From Marmoricola sp. OAE513 (GTDB lineage: Bacteria; Actinomycetota; Actinomycetes; Propionibacteriales; Nocardioidaceae), in contig NZ_JBEPOC010000001.1 in the NCBI RefSeq assembly GCF_040546585.1, positions 186,001 through 250,000 of the forward strand: a DNA stretch of 64,000 nt, given 5' to 3'. The translations under genes and the position numbers were made by a program. The notes under the pieces are model-generated. The model worked only from the letters and a program-made list of their open reading frames with translations. It searched no databases and was not told the origin of the DNA. Shown piece after piece: positions 32,617 to 40,094 of this stretch (within the stretch, counting starts at the first letter, position 1; the number at the start of each line of letters is the position of its first letter).

Positions 32617-33360
32617 CTACTCCCGCCGAAGGTGCCGGAGGAAGAAGCGACCGGCATCATCCGCAGCATGTGGCGGGACGCCGGTGTGGCCTCCTAGGTT
32701 CGCTTGGAGCGTCTTCTCCGCCGAGCCGAACGCATCGAACAGGTCGAGCGCCATTTGCCGGTCGTTCCCGCGGTCGTCCCACTGGAGCAGGAGATGTAGG
32801 GGGATGGTGACCCTCCGGGCTTCTTCGACGATTCCTCTCGATACGAAGCTGCCGGCGAACAGGCCGGCCGCCACGATGCGTGGCTCTACCAGCGCCGCTC
32901 GGACACCGATGGCCGTGATGCCTCCCGAGATGCCCACCGGACCCCCGATCTCGGGCAGCGCTAGAGCACTGTCGAGGAGGGCTCGCCACTCGGGGACAGC
33001 CTGGTCGACCAGCGGGAGGACCAGTCGGTCGACTACATCGTCGCCTGGTCGCTCGCCCGCAGCGATTGCGCGACGGAGTTCGATGCGGGCTTGGTCGACG
33101 GCGGGTATCGCTGGCCGGTGCCCGGATCCGGGTAGCTCGATGGCGGTGCTGGCGAAGCCGAGTGCGGCGCAGTGTCGGGCTCAGGCCTCGAGGCGGGGGT
33201 ACAACGCGTCCAGTCCGCCCGGGTGGCCCAGGAGGATGAGTGGAACTGGTGCAGTCTGCGTGGCTGCTGGCGGCGTCCACAGGATGCCAGCGGTGCCATC
33301 GAGGAGGAAATGACGCTCGCGGATGCCGTTGTCGAGAAGCCGCTCTGAGGTCGGTTGCAT
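32617..33360 (-). pseudogene. alpha/beta hydrolase (dienelactone hydrolase-like) gene with an in-frame TGA
   Basis: Reading from ATG 33360 gives one continuous frame of 247 codons interrupted only by TGA at codon 60 (33181-33183). Before the stop are RHFLLDGTAGILWTPP and ILLGHPGG (oxyanion-loop type). After it are GFASTAIELPGSGHRP, the nucleophile motif GISGG, and LGGHTG with the probable catalytic His. The sense codon expected there is one change away (CGA to TGA), so this is either a recent loss of function, a sequencing error, or a stop that is read through. The cluster partners are an ECF41 sigma factor and an AhpD-like protein. Confidence 0.75.
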
Positions 33361-33612
33361 GGTCGTGCCTTTCGGGAGTGCTCGGGTACGGCGCTCCCGG
33401 ACTGCTCTAGCGTCCGGCCACGATCCCTGAGGGGAGCGCCCATGTCGATGCGTTCACGGGTTCCACCTCCTCATCTCCAGGTCTGGCATCCGCACGGTAG
33501 CCGTGAGCCCTCCCGCTTGCCTACCGATTTCCAGGCAGCTTCCGAGTCTGCTGCGTGGGTGCGCCGCGGCTTGTCGCGCGGGGCTCGCGGGCGGCGGCCC
33601 CTGGCCTCGAAG

Positions 33613-33647
33613 CTCGGGGACCCGGCGCCAGGCGCTGGGTCCCCGAG
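33613..33647 (-). terminator. strong hairpin between the AhpD-like gene and the broken hydrolase
   Basis: An 11-bp perfect stem (CTCGGGGACCC at 33613-33623 with its complement at 33637-33647) continues inward with G-U and GC pairs. It lies about 55 bases after the AhpD-like stop codon on the minus strand. There is no U-run, so it is a probable rather than certain terminator. The rest of 33361-33701 shows no gene. Confidence 0.55.
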
Positions 33648-33701
33648 GGTGAGACGACTCCTGCGACGGCGTGACCAGCACTCGTCGGGAGAGCGGCTTC
33701 T

Positions 33702-34157
33702 TCAGGTGCGGTTCTGTGCGGGCATGAGGAGCGGGACGCCGAAGCGGTTGAACGCGTTGATGAGGGCGGTCTGGACGACTAGGGCTCCGAGTTCCTCGTC
33801 GGTGAAGGCTTCGCGTACTGCGGTCCAGATCTCGTCGCTGACTCCGTGTTCGGTCAGGGTGGTTGCTGCTTCGGCGTAGTCGAGGGCAGCGCGCTCGGTC
33901 GGGGTGAAGAGGGCGGATTCGCGCCAGGCCACGAGCTGGTAGAGCCGGTCGGGGGCCTCGCCGGCCTTGAGCGCGTCGTGGGTGTGCAGGTCGATGCAGT
34001 GGACGCACTGGTTGATCTGGGAGACCCGGAGCTTGATGAGTTCGAGGATGGTCTGGTCGAGGGGTGACTCGTGAAGGGCCTGGTCGGCGGCGAAGAGCGC
34101 TTTCGCGGCCTTGGGTGCGGCTGCGGTCAGGTTGAGACGGGGCTGATGGGTGGTCAT
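33702..34157 (-). CDS. carboxymuconolactone decarboxylase/AhpD-like protein
   Basis: A 151-residue protein with the AhpD-type redox site: Cys51 and Cys54 in CVHC with His58 in IDLH, preceded by LELIKLRVSQIN. Proteins of this family are peroxidase or reductase-like enzymes, often co-encoded with ECF41 sigma factors, which is the case here (35077-36024). It probably handles a reactive compound during stress. It is separated from the epimerase-like gene by 97 bases on the same strand. A GGAGAACC-type ribosome site precedes ATG 34157. Confidence 0.88.
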   Translation of the reverse strand: MTTHQPRLNLTAAAPKAAKALFAADQALHESPLDQTILELIKLRVSQINQCVHCIDLHTHDALKAGEAPDRLYQLVAWRESALFTPTERAALDYAEAATTLTEHGVSDEIWTAVREAFTDEELGALVVQTALINAFNRFGVPLLMPAQNRT

Positions 34158-34254
34158 GGTTCTCCTTGTGCGACTTCTGCTTGATGGGTGAGCTGTGGTT
34201 ATCGGGCTCGCGTGTTCGACCGAGCTGCGGTCTCGGGTGTGAGGGTGGGGTTGA

Positions 34255-35040
34255 TCACTCCGGATAGGTCGTGGACAGCCACTGGCTGAACGTGGTGGTG
34301 CCGTGGTCGGCGTCCGGGCTGCTGGTGAGGCTTCCGTTGCGCATGGCGCGTCCGAGGGTTCCGGGCAGCGGGATCTCGATCACCTTGTCGGGCTTGCCGG
34401 AGGCTCGGGCGTACGCGCGGACCATGTCGGCCAGGACCTCGCGTCGTGGTCCGCCCAGGTCCTTCACGCGTCCCGCTGGCTTGCCTGCGGCCAAGTCCAG
34501 GAGGCGTGCGGCCACCTCGGCTGCGGCGACGGGTTCGGAGGACATCTTCGGGACGACCACGAACGGCCCGAGGGTGACCGCACCGTAGATCTGGTTGGCG
34601 AACTCGTGGAACTGCGTTGCCCGCAGGAGCGTCCACGGGACCGGTGAGGACGCGAGGAGCTCTTCCTGGAGGATCTTTCCGGCGTAGTAGCCCGTGGGCG
34701 CCCGGTCGCTGCCGACGACCGAGAGCGCTACGTGATGCGGCACCCCTGCCTGGGCCTCAGCATCGAGGAGGTTGCGCGTGACCGTGCCGAAGAACTCGCG
34801 CGACTGCCGGCTCTTCTGCACCATCTGGGACGCGACGTCGATCACGACCTGGACACCCGCGAGGGCGCCGTCGAGGCCGGAGCCGGCGATCAGGTCGACG
34901 CCATCGGCACGGGACAACGAGACGACCTCATGGCCCCGCTGGCGGGCTTGCTCGACGACGTGACGACCAACGGTCCCCGTGCCACCCGCCACGGCAACCC
35001 TGAGGCGGCCCCTGCTCGACTGTTCTTTGTAAGTGCTCAT
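34255..35040 (-). CDS. NAD(P)-binding epimerase/NmrA-like protein
   Basis: A 261-residue Rossmann-fold protein. After MSTYKEQSSRGR the cofactor loop reads VAVAGGTGTVGRHVVEQA, close to the GGTGxxG pattern of NmrA-like atypical short-chain dehydrogenases. VPHHVALSVVGSDRAPTGYY has a Tyr that could be catalytic or structural. ECF41 loci commonly contain an epimerase or oxidoreductase of this kind. It lies 36 bases after the ECF41 gene on the same strand, so they are probably co-transcribed. ATG 35040 is the first good start. Confidence 0.85.
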   Translation of the reverse strand: MSTYKEQSSRGRLRVAVAGGTGTVGRHVVEQARQRGHEVVSLSRADGVDLIAGSGLDGALAGVQVVIDVASQMVQKSRQSREFFGTVTRNLLDAEAQAGVPHHVALSVVGSDRAPTGYYAGKILQEELLASSPVPWTLLRATQFHEFANQIYGAVTLGPFVVVPKMSSEPVAAAEVAARLLDLAAGKPAGRVKDLGGPRREVLADMVRAYARASGKPDKVIEIPLPGTLGRAMRNGSLTSSPDADHGTTTFSQWLSTTYPE

Positions 35041-35076
35041 GCCTGCTCGACCGAGCATCACCGCGGAGTGTGAGGT

Positions 35077-36024
35077 TCAATCCCCCTCGGGCAGGTCCTC
35101 GATGCCCGTCCACGTCTCGAGCTTTCCCGGGTTGAGGACGAGCCAGACGTTGCTGATCCTCCCGGCAGCGACGCGGAAGGTCGCGACGCCAGCAACCGCT
35201 GCGCCTCGGCGGAGCACCATCCGGGTCTCGCCATGTGCGTCTTCCAACGACGCCTCAATCTCGGGCCACTTGATGAAGATGCCGGCGAGGAACCGCGCGA
35301 CGCGGTCTGCTCCACAGACCGGGTTCAACGCGGCGCTGACCTGGCCCCCGCCGTCAGCAACGACGACCGCTTCGGGGTCGAGCTTCTCGACGAGCGTGGC
35401 AACGTCCCCGGAACGACACGCTGCGAAGAACGACTCGACCACCTGCCGCTGCTGGAGTGGGGTCACGTCTCGACGCCGTTCCTCGTCGATGTGTCGGCGC
35501 GCGGTGGAGGCAAGCTTCCGCACCGCTTGGGGAGTCCTCCCGACCATGTCCGCGATCTCACTGAACTGGTAGCCGAAGACATCGTGCAGGACGAGCGCAA
35601 CCCGCTCGGCCGGCGTCAGCGCGTCGAGCAGGACCATCAACGCCATCGTGACGTCATCGGCCACCGCAGCCTGCTCAGCAGGGTCCGCACCTGCGGCCCG
35701 GGAAGGTGCCGCGAGGACAGACCCCGCTGCCAACGGCTCGGGGAGCCACTCGCCCACATAGGACTCACGCCGGTGCCGAGCCGACCCCAGGACGTTCAGG
35801 CACACACGCGACATCGCCGTGGTCAGCCAAGCCGCCGGGTTCCGCACCTCAGCACGTTCATGCTCGGTCTGCCGGTACCAGCGCACATAGGTCTCCTGGA
35901 CCGCGTCCTCGGCCTCCGAACGACTCCCGAGCATCCGGTACCCGATCGCCAACAGGCGCGCCCGCTCCGTCAGAAGCGTCGCCGCGTCACCTTCGGCCAC
36001 GTGCGCATCGTTCACGGCTCCCAT
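35077..36024 (-). CDS. sigJ: ECF41-type (SigJ-like) RNA polymerase sigma factor
   Basis: A 315-residue ECF sigma factor with a C-terminal SnoaL-like domain instead of a partner anti-sigma gene. Region 2 includes LLAIGYRMLGSRSEAEDAVQ and WLTTAMSRVCLNVL, and region 4 includes GYQFSEIADMVGRTPQAVRK. The C-terminal domain carries DGGGQV and NPVCGADRVARFL, the ECF41 family signature; deleting or binding this extension alters activity in studied members. Its neighbours, an epimerase-like gene and an AhpD-like gene, are the usual ECF41 targets. ATG 36024 is chosen; a CGTCACA sequence upstream is a weak candidate self-promoter. Confidence 0.9.
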   Translation of the reverse strand: MGAVNDAHVAEGDAATLLTERARLLAIGYRMLGSRSEAEDAVQETYVRWYRQTEHERAEVRNPAAWLTTAMSRVCLNVLGSARHRRESYVGEWLPEPLAAGSVLAAPSRAAGADPAEQAAVADDVTMALMVLLDALTPAERVALVLHDVFGYQFSEIADMVGRTPQAVRKLASTARRHIDEERRRDVTPLQQRQVVESFFAACRSGDVATLVEKLDPEAVVVADGGGQVSAALNPVCGADRVARFLAGIFIKWPEIEASLEDAHGETRMVLRRGAAVAGVATFRVAAGRISNVWLVLNPGKLETWTGIEDLPEGD

Positions 36025-36044
36025 CCTTCCTGAAGGTCCACGAG

Positions 36045-36074
36045 AACGACCGAACAGAGCGATGGAATGTGACG
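36045..36074 (-). promoter_or_regulatory. weak candidate ECF41 promoter for sigJ
   Basis: On the sigJ strand CGTCACA (36074-36068) is followed after 19 bases by CGTT (36048-36045), 20 bases from the start codon. The ECF41 consensus is TGTCACA-N16-CGTC, so both elements differ by one base and the spacing is longer than usual. Confidence 0.25.
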
Positions 36075-36160
36075 CGCACCGGTCAGGTCGCGTGCCCGAC
36101 GTCGAGATGTCCGGACTTGCCGTGACCCACGTCGTCCTCACGCAGGACGACGGAGGTGGA

Positions 36161-36766
36161 TCACGGCTCCAGCTCTGCCCAGAGTTGCCCGTGAGGGCGA
36201 TGACCGCGGTCGAGCCTGGTCGCTGCATCCCTGACCACCCAGCCGGCTTGCCCGAGCACGTCGGCCAGGGAGCTCTCGGTCCAGAAGTAGGCCGTGGCGA
36301 CCGCATGATCGAAGGCGACGCGTGGAGTGCCCTCGAAGTAGCCCAGCAGGAGCGAACAGCCCGGTGACGACGCGCGCGCAAACTCGCCAAGGGCCACTGA
36401 GAGCTCGTCAGGCTCCATGTGGATGAGCGAGAACCACGCGAGAATGCCCGAGACGACCCCGCCGGCGAGCGGAAGCGCGGTGAGGTCCCCCACGACGAAG
36501 CGGGCGTTAGGGAATCGGCGTCGAGCTGAGGCGATCATGACCGGCGAAGCATCGACCCCAAGGACGTCGCCTCGGGTCGCCTCTGCCATGAATGCAGACC
36601 AGTGACCCGGTCCGCATCCCGCATCGAGCACGAGGCCTGCGATATCCCGGCTCCACGACTCGATAGATCCGCGATCGAGCGGCGACAACTGATCAATTGA
36701 GCCGAACAACTCGATGTACTCGTCTGCTCGGCCGTCGTAGGCCGTCGCAATCCTTGCACCAGACAT
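36161..36766 (-). CDS. class I SAM-dependent methyltransferase
   Basis: A 201-residue methyltransferase with the SAM-binding motif LVLDAGCGPGHWSAF, the acidic residue in VLGVDASPVM, and ARFVVGDLTALPLAGG. Substrate is unknown. ATG 36766 is supported by TACGCT six bases upstream (leaderless). TTG 36787 would add seven residues. The gene and the 100 bases upstream look lower in G+C than the surrounding DNA, as expected for recent gain. It lies upstream of sigJ on the same strand with 136 bases between them. Confidence 0.85.
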   Translation of the reverse strand: MSGARIATAYDGRADEYIELFGSIDQLSPLDRGSIESWSRDIAGLVLDAGCGPGHWSAFMAEATRGDVLGVDASPVMIASARRRFPNARFVVGDLTALPLAGGVVSGILAWFSLIHMEPDELSVALGEFARASSPGCSLLLGYFEGTPRVAFDHAVATAYFWTESSLADVLGQAGWVVRDAATRLDRGHRPHGQLWAELEP

Positions 36767-36847
36767 TTGCCGAGCGTACGCAGTCAAGCCATCGAGTCAG
36801 GTGACATCCGGGCCGGAGGCGATGGTTGCGCGAATCGGTGAACATCG

Positions 36848-36871
36848 AACTGTTCACGTCGGTGAACAGTT
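36848..36871. promoter_or_regulatory. perfect 10-bp inverted repeat upstream of the methyltransferase
   Basis: AACTGTTCAC (36848-36857) and its exact complement (36862-36871) flank GTCG. An extra GTGAAC half-site lies at 36837. The element sits about 80 bases upstream of the methyltransferase start and directly beside the end of the repair-gene fragment. Operator or attachment-like remnant are both possible. Confidence 0.45.
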
Positions 36872-36884
36872 GACGCGGGATCGG

Positions 36885-36980
36885 TCAGCGTTGGTCAAGG
36901 AGCATGCCGAGTAGCAGCACGAACGGATCGTCGGAGAGAACCTTGTCGGCAGCGTCGTCGCCGGTGATCTGGATGGCCAT
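36885..36980 (-). pseudogene. 5' fragment of a second HhH-GPD repair gene
   Basis: The frame from ATG 36980 reads MAIQITGDDAADKVLSDDPF then VLLLGMLLDQR and stops. It aligns residue for residue with the start of the intact gene at 32557 (MKLAITGDEHADAVL..., LLGMLLDQQ), and the bases before both starts also match (CATxCT then six bases). It is a truncated paralogue ending where the intact protein continues with YPMEHAF. It lies at the far edge of the accessory stretch 32600-36880, in the same orientation as the intact gene. Confidence 0.8.
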
Positions 36981-37031
36981 GGGTCAAGGATGCCGCACGC
37001 CTGTGGATCGCGACCGACCCGGCGGCCCGCG

Positions 37032-37421
37032 ATGTCCCACCCTGTCCCGGTGACCGAACCTCGCAGAGTCATCGCCGACCGAGCGCTCGCCCGCGCGGCA
37101 GCCGCGTTCCGCCGCGAGTGCCGGGGGCGGCGTACGCACCCCACGACGGTGCGGGTGGGCACGTTGGGCGGAGCACACCTGCAGATCCCGCACGACCCGG
37201 ACCTGGACGGCCCGATGTGCACCGACCTCCTGGAGATGGCGCTCGAGGGTCTCGACCTGACCGTGACCGACTGCTGGATGACCCGCCCGGGGGAGCTCGC
37301 CCCCGGGGATGCCGACTTCGCGTGGTGCACCTCGGCCCGGACGGCGTACGGGCGCTTCGACCACCGTCTGACCCGGTTCCTGGTGATCACCCGAACCGGG
37401 TGGTTCGACCTGCTGGCCTGA
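37032..37421 (+). CDS. hypothetical protein
   Basis: A 129-residue protein I do not recognise. It starts ATG 37032 (MSHPVPVTEPRRVIADRALA). The middle reads GTLGGAHLQIPHDPDLDGPMCTDLLEMALEGLDL and the end FDHRLTRFLVITRTGWFDLLA. It has an even mix of helices and strands, no signal peptide and no membrane segment. It begins 50 bases upstream of the HhH-GPD fragment start on the other strand and is convergent with the glutamate-cysteine ligase gene, 11 bases from its stop. Confidence 0.6.
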   Translation: MSHPVPVTEPRRVIADRALARAAAAFRRECRGRRTHPTTVRVGTLGGAHLQIPHDPDLDGPMCTDLLEMALEGLDLTVTDCWMTRPGELAPGDADFAWCTSARTAYGRFDHRLTRFLVITRTGWFDLLA

Positions 37422-37432
37422 GCAGATCGGTC

Positions 37433-38899
37433 TTACCAGGTGTGCACCGGCTCGTTGCTGTGCATCCGCTCGCGGTACTCCAGCAACGTCTGCCGCAGGG
37501 CTTCGGCACGATCGACCCCACCGCCCTGACGCGCGTGCACCTGGTCGCGGAACCAGGTCGCGCCGTTCTGACCGGCCAGGCACCGGGCCTCGATCACACC
37601 CAGCAACCGGTCGGACTCCTGCGCGGAGACGCCCCAGCCCTCCAACCCCTGGCGCGCCAGGGGCAGAAGCCGTCGCAGGGTCAGCTCGGTGGCGGCCACC
37701 TGTCCCACGCCCGGCCAGTAGACCTGCGCGTCGATGCCGTCGCGAGCGGCGATGTGGAAGTTCTCCTCGGCCGCCGAGAAGGACATCTGCGACCACAGCG
37801 GTCGCTCGTTCTCGGCCAGTGCACGGGTCAGGCCGAAGTAGAAGGCGGCGTTCGCCATCGTGTCGAGGACCGTGGGGCCGGCGGCCAGGATCCTGTTCTC
37901 CACCCGCAGGTGCGGGCGTCCGTCGACGACGTCGTAGATCGGCCGGTTCCAGCGGTACACCGTGCCGTTGTGCAGCCGCAGCTCGGGCAGCATCGGGGTG
38001 CCACCGGCCTCCAGGACCGCGAGCGGGTCCTCCTCCTCGGTGATCGGCAGCAGCGCCGGGAAGTAGCGGACGTTCTCCTCGAACAGGTCGAAGACCGAGG
38101 TGATCCAGCGCTCGCCGAACCACACCCGCGGGCGCACCCCCTGCTCCTTCAGCTCCTCGCTGCGGGTGTCGGTGGCCTGCTCGAAGAGCGGGATCCGGGT
38201 CTCGCTCCACAGCTCGGAGCCCAGCAGGTACGGCGAGTTGGCCGCGAGCGCGAGCTGCACGCCGGCGATGGCCTGCGAGGCGTTCCAGTACGCCGCGAAG
38301 TCCTCCGGACTGACCTGCACGTGCAGCTGGGTGCTCGTGCACGCCGCCTCCGGCATGATCGAGTCGGCCCGCGCCGCGAGCTTCTCGACTCCGTTGATCG
38401 TGATCGCGATGTCCTCGCCGCGGGCGTGCAGGATCTGGTCGCTGAGCAGCTGGTAGCGCGGGTTCGGGCTGATCGTGCTCGGGCTGAGGTGCCCCGGCTT
38501 CAGGGTCGGCAGGATCCCGATCATCACCAGGTGCGCCCCGACCGCCGCGGAGCGCGACTCGGCGTCGTTGAGGCTGGCGCGCAGGTCCGCCTCGAAGCCA
38601 GCGAGACCGTCGCCCGCCAGCGTCCGCGGCTTCACGTTGATCTCGAGGTTGAACTGACCGAGCTCGGTCTGGAAGAGCGGGTTGGCTATCGCGGCCAGAG
38701 CCTCGGCGTTCTTCAGCGCCGGCTCCCCCAGCTCGTCGACGAGGTTGAACTCGATCTCCAGTCCCGTCATCGGGTCGACCGAGTCGAACTGGGCCTGGCG
38801 CAGCATCAGCGCGAGCACGTCCAGGCACTGCCGGACCTTCTCCCGGTGCTTGGTCCGGTCAGCACGGCTGAACTCCTGGTGGTCCACGTCCTGGCCCAT
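37433..38899 (-). CDS. glutamate-cysteine ligase family protein (GCS2-like)
   Basis: A 488-residue protein of the ATP-dependent carboxylate-amine ligase type. The strand LEIEFNLVDELGEPA supplies the first metal-binding Glu pair, then LEINVKPRTLAGDGL, and ACTSTQLHVQVSPEDF has the substrate His. ELRLHNGTVYRWNRP is the nucleotide-binding strand. Actinobacteria use such enzymes either for gamma-glutamylcysteine synthesis or for unassigned amide ligation, so the product is uncertain. TAGGGT six bases before ATG 38899 points to a leaderless message. Confidence 0.82.
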   Translation of the reverse strand: MGQDVDHQEFSRADRTKHREKVRQCLDVLALMLRQAQFDSVDPMTGLEIEFNLVDELGEPALKNAEALAAIANPLFQTELGQFNLEINVKPRTLAGDGLAGFEADLRASLNDAESRSAAVGAHLVMIGILPTLKPGHLSPSTISPNPRYQLLSDQILHARGEDIAITINGVEKLAARADSIMPEAACTSTQLHVQVSPEDFAAYWNASQAIAGVQLALAANSPYLLGSELWSETRIPLFEQATDTRSEELKEQGVRPRVWFGERWITSVFDLFEENVRYFPALLPITEEEDPLAVLEAGGTPMLPELRLHNGTVYRWNRPIYDVVDGRPHLRVENRILAAGPTVLDTMANAAFYFGLTRALAENERPLWSQMSFSAAEENFHIAARDGIDAQVYWPGVGQVAATELTLRRLLPLARQGLEGWGVSAQESDRLLGVIEARCLAGQNGATWFRDQVHARQGGGVDRAEALRQTLLEYRERMHSNEPVHTW

Positions 38900-38930
38900 G
38901 CACCGACCCTAGGGGGCAACTGGTCACAGA

Positions 38931-38966
38931 ACTAGGAGGCGGACTAGGAGGCGGACTAGGAGGCGG
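38931..38966. repeat. three perfect 12-bp tandem copies at the 3' end of the DUF4192 gene
   Basis: ACTAGGAGGCGG is repeated at 38931, 38943 and 38955. On the coding strand each copy supplies an in-frame TAG, so the gene ends Ala-Ser-stop and two further identical stops follow. Confidence 0.85.
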
Positions 38967-39981
38967 CCGAGCCCCGGGCCGCAAGGCTGCGGAACAGCGG
39001 CAGCTCCTCGGCCGGCACCGGGGCCCAGACCGCGGGTGGCACCGCGGACTCCAGCAGCGCAACCACGTGCTCGGCCAGCTTGTCCTCCGGGTCCACCGCC
39101 AGGCACCGGTCCAAGGCGCACCAGGCCAGCGCACCGTCCCCGGCCAGCCAGGCGGCGAGGCCCAGCAGGCCGCCGACCCCGGGGCGCAGCTCCTCGGGTG
39201 CCCGTCGGAGCAGACCGCGCAGCAGCTCGACGTACCCCTCGGCGTTCTGCCGGTGGAGCTGTGACCAGGCGACCTCGCGCAGCGCGTCGAAGGACAGCAG
39301 GATCAGCAGCTTGCCGGCCTCGTCCGCCGTCACCGGGGACCGCGAGTCGGCGAGCTCCGCCAGCACCTCCTGGAGCCAGCGCGCGTGGGCGCCGATCACC
39401 TCGGTGACCGACTCCCCCGTCGTTCCGCTGGCCAGCAGCTCGTCGGTGAAGTCGTTGGCCGCCTTCTCGATCGCGGCGGTGTCGTTGGTGTCCAGGGAGA
39501 CCAGGGTGTCGGCCAACGCCTCCCTGCTCTCCATCACCACCCGCCCGCGCAGCACCCCCGCTGCGGTCAGCGGGTGGGACCCGAGGTCGAAGGGCGTCCC
39601 GGGGTCGTCCTGGTTCCCCACCCGGAAGAAGTGCTCGCCGTCGACCCGGAGCACGTCCACCACGGTGACGTCGTCGTGGATCAGCCCCGGTACCAGCAGG
39701 TCCGCGAAGCTGGAGGCCGCCGCGTCGTCGTCGGTGTAGAGGACCAGCGCCACCCGCGGCACCTCGTGGCGCCGGGCGACCTCGCGCAGCATGCCCGCGA
39801 CGGCGCGCTGCTCGTGCTCGACGACAGGCAGGTCGACCCTTGCTTGGAAGGACGAGCGGCCCTCGGTCGGCCCGGGCGCTCCGAAGGTCAGCATCACGAC
39901 GGAGTCCTCAGGGTGGAAGCCGATCACGATCGGCACGAGGGCGAGCAGGTCGACGGGGGTGCGTGCGGTGTAGGTGTCCAT
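38956..39981 (-). CDS. DUF4192 family protein
   Basis: A 341-residue soluble protein. The opening TARTPVDLLALVPIVIGFHP and EDSVVMLTFG are the defining DUF4192 block, and the C-terminal half ends with a tetratricopeptide-like segment (LLGLAAWLAGDGALAWCALD). No function is established for the family. It lies between the glutamate-cysteine ligase gene on the same strand and divergent dinB. The stop codon is inside a 12-bp tandem repeat that carries TAG in frame in every copy. ATG 39981 lacks an obvious leader motif. Confidence 0.8.
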   Translation of the reverse strand: MDTYTARTPVDLLALVPIVIGFHPEDSVVMLTFGAPGPTEGRSSFQARVDLPVVEHEQRAVAGMLREVARRHEVPRVALVLYTDDDAAASSFADLLVPGLIHDDVTVVDVLRVDGEHFFRVGNQDDPGTPFDLGSHPLTAAGVLRGRVVMESREALADTLVSLDTNDTAAIEKAANDFTDELLASGTTGESVTEVIGAHARWLQEVLAELADSRSPVTADEAGKLLILLSFDALREVAWSQLHRQNAEGYVELLRGLLRRAPEELRPGVGGLLGLAAWLAGDGALAWCALDRCLAVDPEDKLAEHVVALLESAVPPAVWAPVPAEELPLFRSLAARGSAAS

Positions 39982-40094
39982 GCCGCGACCCTCACGGGAC
40001 CCACGGACGACCCGGCCCGAACCGCGAGCGGCATGTGGAGCGCCCCCGGGTGACGACCCCTGTGGACGTCGGCGCTTCCCCCTACGATCGACAG

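Noticed and set aside
33181-33183. Selenocysteine codon in the hydrolase
   Set aside because: The position is not a redox or catalytic site, no SECIS-like hairpin follows closely, and the family uses no selenocysteine there.
35060-35090. tRNA T-arm-like text GGTTCAATCCCC
   Set aside because: No acceptor stem or anticodon arm around it; it is the end of the ECF41 gene.
32600-36880. Integrative element with attachment sites at the two HhH-GPD copies
   Set aside because: No integrase or identical core sequence; kept only as an inferred rearrangement.
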